NCBI RefSeq assembly: GCF_000585395.1
Contig: NZ_KK073875.1
Location: 1,701,999 to 1,765,998, forward strand
From: Saccharibacillus sacchari DSM 19268
GTDB lineage: Bacteria; Bacillota; Bacilli; Paenibacillales; Paenibacillaceae
Direction of reading: 5' to 3'
Length of the DNA stretch: 64,000 nt
The position numbers and the translations under genes were made by a program. The notes under the pieces were generated by a model. That model saw only the letters and a program-made list of their open reading frames with translations. It searched no databases and was not told the origin of the DNA. How positions within the stretch are numbered: position 1 is the stretch's first letter; the number at the start of each line of letters is the position of its first letter. Positions 60,540-64,000 of this stretch are shown in pieces.

Positions 60540-61046
60540 TCACAATTCATGTTTGAGCTTTTTCAAGCCTTCGCGCAGCCATGTCTTGATCGTGCCTTCC
60601 GGCTTATGCAATACCCGCGCAATCTCGGCAGCCGTCATTCCCTGATAATATTTCAACATGACGGCATGGCGATACTTGGGCTTCATCCGTTCAAACGCCC
60701 GCTCCAGATCGATCCGTTCGTTGCTTTGCATCTCTCCGGCCTCTCGCTCTTCGATCCGGTCCGTGGGAAAAGAGCGCTTGCGGCGGCGCAGCTCATCCAT
60801 GCAGCAGTTAATCACGATCCGAATCAACCAACTGGACATCGCTTCCGGGTGCTTCAATTTTCTGCGCTTGATCCATGCCCGGCATGAAGCTTCCTGCACG
60901 GCTTCCAGCGCATCCGCCTCACTGCGCAGGTAGCTCAGCGCGATGGCGTACATTTTCCTTTCCTGCTCCGCGATCCGGTTAAAAAATAATTCTTCCTCCG
61001 TTCCCGCCGCATCATCGATCTTCGTGTCTTCCAGCACATCGTCCAT
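60540..61046 (-). CDS. ECF-type RNA polymerase sigma factor, paralogue 1
   Basis: 168 residues from the ATG at 61046 with GGAGGGGGAACG upstream. Region 2: MYAIALSYLRSEADALEAVQEASCRAWIKR; region 4: YRHAVMLKYYQGMTAAEIARVLHKPEGTIKTWLREGLKKLK. A sigma-V/Y-like ECF factor that directs extracytoplasmic stress genes. Paired with the membrane anti-sigma just downstream. Confidence 0.92.
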   Translation of the reverse strand: MDDVLEDTKIDDAAGTEEELFFNRIAEQERKMYAIALSYLRSEADALEAVQEASCRAWIKRRKLKHPEAMSSWLIRIVINCCMDELRRRKRSFPTDRIEEREAGEMQSNERIDLERAFERMKPKYRHAVMLKYYQGMTAAEIARVLHKPEGTIKTWLREGLKKLKHEL

Positions 61047-61256
61047 TTTCGTTCCCCCTCCCTGTCTGTACTGCTTATATTGCCAAACCAGATCATTCAT
61101 CGGGTTCATTGGCTTTATAGGGCTTTGTTGCGGTTATGATGTGAATAAGACGCCTGATGTTCGAAAATCGATTGATTTTTTCAAAAAAAACAGAACAAAA
61201 AAAGACGGTCTCCTTCATCGTACCTGAAAGAGGCCATCTTGGTTCAATCGGATCGT

Positions 61257-62714
61257 TTATTTCAACTTCAACTCTTGATAGTCCAGCACGTCTTTCGGAT
61301 AAGACACGATCTCGAACGTCAGCGGCTGCGGGTAATCGCCTATATCATACTGGTAAGTCGACGTCGTCGATTTGCTGTTCGGGAAAATCTTGTTGATAGC
61401 ATCTCCGGCCGTGAACATCTTCAGGGGATGCTTGTTGCCTTCCGCATCAGTAAAGGTATTCCGCAAGAACATCGTTGACGGCGGGTCGTTTCCTTCGAAA
61501 TACTTGCTCGCGTCGATCGGATAGCTGAACTGGACCACTTCCGTATCGTCGGCTCCCGGATTGACATTGACCGTCATTCTTTCACTCGGCGCTTGCAGAA
61601 CTTCTTGAGTCTCCGTGTTCACGATCAACTGCTGTTCCTTACGGTTGAAAGTTTCGATCCCGTCTATGCTGAGCACGACGGAGTCCGGGTTTTTCGGCAG
61701 CGGGGTGCGGTTGAAGGTGAAAATGAAGCGGGACGCTTCTTCCTCCGCCGTCTCGATGACGCCTACGCCTGCGCCGCCTTTGGACGCTACCGTCTCGCCG
61801 TCTTTCGTGACGGTGAGCTTGGCTCCGACCAATCGCGAAATATTTTGTTCATTGCCTTCGTCGGGAACCAACACGATGTATCCGCTTTGCGGGGTGATCA
61901 GCGCCTGTTCCACGTGCAGCAGCTGTCCGGCTGCTTTCAACGTCTGCCCGGCCGCAAGATTCTCTTCGAACACGCCTGAGCCGGTTGGATCGACTTTCAC
62001 TTCGGCTTCCAATACGGTCAGTTGTTCGCTGCCTTGGTCATAACCGGGATTCAGCGTACGCGTATATATCGGCGCTTGCAGCTTGAACGCTTCCAGATCC
62101 GCTCCTACCGATGCGTCCAGATCGAATCGCGCGTAACCATACAGATTTCCATTCACAAAAAAATCTTGGCGTTCTTCCTGCATTCCGATCTGTTTGCCGG
62201 ACGCGTCTGTCAGCGTACCCAAACTGATTGCCGTCGAACGCACATCCTCCCCGCTGATCTCGTAGAGCAACGATAGCTTTCGACTATCGCGCACCGCGCC
62301 GTATAATTGCAGCGTATAACCATCCCCTTCGACCGTTACATCCAGCGGTTCCACTTCTCTTTTATCCAACGCGCTTTTGAGAACGGGATCATTGGATACG
62401 CTGGTTCGAAAAACCTCGTATTCTCCCCATTCCCCCTTCGTTTGCGGCTCTTCTTCCATGGCTGGCGCAGGCACGATAGCCGCACGCGTCAGATCGTCGT
62501 CGCCTCCGATGGCAATAAACAGGCCTGTCGCAAGCGCCAATCCGGCTACGCTCGCTCCGCCATACTGATAAACGCGTCGTCTGGACGATGCCTGACCGCG
62601 CTTCACGCCGCCGCGAATCGCTTGCATCAGCGCTACATCGTCTACAGACGTTTGGTCGCGACTCTCGTGCCTCGCTTCTTCTTCGAAGAGCCGCCGAATC
62701 CGATTATCCTCCAT
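61257..62714 (-). CDS. Membrane anti-sigma factor (DUF4179/DUF5643 type), paralogue 2
   Basis: 485 residues. Cytosolic ~45 residues (RRLFEEEARHESRD..., no zinc motif), one membrane helix (YGGASVAGLALATGLFIAIGG), then an extracellular domain with the same order of segments as paralogue 1, including SVVLSIDGIETFNRKEQQL and NTETQEVLQAPSERMTV, and the closing YPQPLTFEIVSYPKDV. Starts 82 nt after its sigma partner. The signal sensed outside is unknown. Confidence 0.85.
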   Translation of the reverse strand: MEDNRIRRLFEEEARHESRDQTSVDDVALMQAIRGGVKRGQASSRRRVYQYGGASVAGLALATGLFIAIGGDDDLTRAAIVPAPAMEEEPQTKGEWGEYEVFRTSVSNDPVLKSALDKREVEPLDVTVEGDGYTLQLYGAVRDSRKLSLLYEISGEDVRSTAISLGTLTDASGKQIGMQEERQDFFVNGNLYGYARFDLDASVGADLEAFKLQAPIYTRTLNPGYDQGSEQLTVLEAEVKVDPTGSGVFEENLAAGQTLKAAGQLLHVEQALITPQSGYIVLVPDEGNEQNISRLVGAKLTVTKDGETVASKGGAGVGVIETAEEEASRFIFTFNRTPLPKNPDSVVLSIDGIETFNRKEQQLIVNTETQEVLQAPSERMTVNVNPGADDTEVVQFSYPIDASKYFEGNDPPSTMFLRNTFTDAEGNKHPLKMFTAGDAINKIFPNSKSTTSTYQYDIGDYPQPLTFEIVSYPKDVLDYQELKLK

Positions 62715-62796
62715 CTTCGCTTCCCCCTATACAATCGAAGTTCATTTCTTTGCCGCCTACGATCACGGACCCTGATGTCCTTGATCTGCGCCATCC

Positions 62797-63306
62797 CTAT
62801 ACCAAATCCCGCATCTGCTTGAGCGCCTTGTGCAACCAGGTCTTGACCGTTCCTTCCGGCTTGTTCAGCACTCGTGCGATCTCCGTCAGCGTCATATCAT
62901 GATAATATTTCAGAATCACGACATGTCGATGCTTCGCATTCAACTTGGCTAATGCCCGTTCCAGATCGATCCGATTCGAACTGATCATCTCGGCGCCCCG
63001 ATCTTCTCCGGTCTTGTCCGACGGAATGACTCGTTTGCGTTTCCTCAGTTCGTCCATGCAGCAATTGATCAAAATACGGATCATCCACGGTAAAAACAAT
63101 GCGTCGTCCTTGAGCGATTTGCGCTTGATCCATGCTTTGCAAGACGCTTCCTGAATCGCTTCGAGCGCATCTGCTTCATTGTGCAAATAACTGAAAGCGA
63201 TCCCGTATAACTTCCGTCGATGCTCGGCTATTTTGCCGATAAAAAACTCTTCGCTGTCAGCGACTGCGCGCGCGCCTTCCTGCTTCGCTTCTATCGGTGC
63301 GTCCAC
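62797..63306 (-). CDS. ECF-type RNA polymerase sigma factor, paralogue 2
   Basis: 169 residues from a GTG at 63306 with GAGGAGG 7 nt upstream; a TTG two codons earlier is possible. Region 2 (LYGIAFSYLHNEADALEAIQEASCKAWIKR) and region 4 (HRHVVILKYYHDMTLTEIARVLNKPEGTVKTWLHKALKQM) are very close to paralogue 1, so the pair arose by tandem duplication. Confidence 0.92.
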   Translation of the reverse strand: MDAPIEAKQEGARAVADSEEFFIGKIAEHRRKLYGIAFSYLHNEADALEAIQEASCKAWIKRKSLKDDALFLPWMIRILINCCMDELRKRKRVIPSDKTGEDRGAEMISSNRIDLERALAKLNAKHRHVVILKYYHDMTLTEIARVLNKPEGTVKTWLHKALKQMRDLV

Positions 63307-63406
63307 CTGCAATCCTCCTCTGCCACGCGTGTTTCTTTTTTTAATCGATTATGTATCATAGACGGCGTTTAGGCCGCGAACGGTTTTCGAATTCGGAAAA
63401 ATAAAA

Positions 63407-63439
63407 AAACCGCGAAGTCCGGTGAGGACTCCGCGATTT
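63407..63439 (-). terminator. Terminator after anti-sigma paralogue 3
   Basis: AAACCGCGAAGTCC pairs with GGACTCCGCGATTT (one mismatch); on the minus strand a run of seven T follows (A-run at 63403-63409). It isolates the third unit from the second. Confidence 0.85.
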
Positions 63440-63460
63440 GATCGAATGACGGACGGCGGA

Positions 63461-64000
63461 TCATTTTAACACCACTTCCTGTTCGTCGCGAATGCCTCCC
63501 GGGTACATGCTGATCGTAAACGTCAACGGCTGCGGATAGTCTTGATCGGGAATGTAAAACGTATCGCTCGCAGATTGACTGTCTCCTTTTCCCGTTTGCA
63601 TCGCTCCTTCTGACGATACCATCTCATGTTCCTTGCCGTTGCCGTCTTTGAATACGGGATCCAGCCTCATAGAGCCGAGTCGTCCGAATTCGTCTTCATG
63701 AACCGGATAGTGAACGGCAATCTGCTTGGCGTTTGCTTTGGCTTGGGTTACCTGCAAAGCAAAGCCGTCCTCCGGCGCTTGAAGCACGCTTTCTTCCTCC
63801 GTGTTCAACACCAAATTAAGTTGCTCTTTCGACAACGATTGGATACCGGACACGCCGAACGATAGAGCGTCGGGGTTGACGATTCCGGCATGATTTACAA
63901 AACTCATCTCCCAACCCAGCCGCCCTTCGATAAGGGAAGGAACGCCAGGTTTTTGAAGCTTGAAAGTCTGTTCGTCTTGCTCAAGAGTCAAGGTCGGCTC
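63461..64000 (-). CDS. Membrane anti-sigma factor (DUF4179/DUF5643 type), paralogue 3, truncated by the window edge
   Basis: Only the C-terminal ~180 residues are in the window. They align with the outer domain of the other two paralogues: LSFGVSGIQSLSKEQLNLVLNTEE-type segment (split across residues), an SVLQAPEDGF motif and the closing YPQPLTFTISMYPGG. A sigma factor gene probably lies upstream beyond the right edge. Confidence 0.8.
   Translation of the reverse strand, partial: EPTLTLEQDEQTFKLQKPGVPSLIEGRLGWEMSFVNHAGIVNPDALSFGVSGIQSLSKEQLNLVLNTEEESVLQAPEDGFALQVTQAKANAKQIAVHYPVHEDEFGRLGSMRLDPVFKDGNGKEHEMVSSEGAMQTGKGDSQSASDTFYIPDQDYPQPLTFTISMYPGGIRDEQEVVLK

Overview
The window looks like chromosomal DNA from a spore-former-type Bacillota, most likely Paenibacillaceae (Paenibacillus or Saccharibacillus relatives). 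The reasons are strong AGGAGG ribosome binding sites before almost every gene, a T-box leader in front of serS, a yybP-ykoY (Mn2+) riboswitch in front of a TerC gene, CsbD, IDEAL-domain and MTH1187-type proteins, and a base composition that is moderately GC-rich by eye. I see no rRNA, no intact insertion sequence and no CRISPR array. There is one tRNA (Thr, anticodon CGU).

Layout: 0-6 kb holds ridA, a LytS-type membrane histidine kinase, a nitrilase/GNAT/GNAT operon and a CsbD protein. From 6 to 23 kb lies what I read as a dispersed flavin-based extracellular electron transfer (EET) region: an FMN-binding lipoprotein (PplA-like) behind a perfect FNR-type palindrome, a membrane NADH dehydrogenase with a C-terminal membrane part (Ndh2-like), a small unknown protein plus a polyprenyl diphosphate synthase, then on the minus strand a U32 protein/aminotransferase/UbiA prenyltransferase operon, and an ecfT-ecfA-ecfA-eetB-eetA operon. 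The flavin transferase (FmnB/ApbE) and RibU are not in the window. Together these would make a dedicated quinone, reduce it with NADH and pass electrons to a flavinylated surface lipoprotein. UPF0303, SDR and chemoreceptor genes sit between the two halves.

From 23.7 to 25 kb there is a disordered, RP-motif-rich surface lipoprotein. From 25.8 to 37 kb runs one tight minus-strand operon of seven genes: MoxR-type AAA+ ATPase, DUF5682 protein, VWA protein, DUF4132 giant, an unknown protein, a SWIM zinc-finger protein and a small helical protein. It matches the gene content of the poorly understood E. coli yehL/yehM/yehP/yehI/yehQ group and is one of the two strongest candidates for an uncharacterised system.

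From 37 to 48 kb: a diguanylate cyclase, an AT-rich orphan membrane gene, tRNA-Thr, a thiamine-binding-type protein, the anaerobic ribonucleotide reductase pair nrdD-nrdG behind NrdR-like boxes, riboswitch-controlled terC, an IDEAL-domain protein and T-box-controlled serS. From 48 to 58.7 kb: two chemoreceptors, the NAD(P)HX repair enzyme, an NAD(P)-binding protein, a GC-rich membrane protein, DUF4385, a lactonase and an ArsR-type regulator. From 58.7 kb to the right edge there is a tandem paralogous series of ECF sigma factors and their membrane anti-sigma partners, cut by the window end.

Several families of structured intergenic repeats are scattered through the window: a two-forward/two-reverse AACGGA...CTTAG element in three places, a ~95 bp palindrome shared by two sites in the EET region, and other long inverted repeats.
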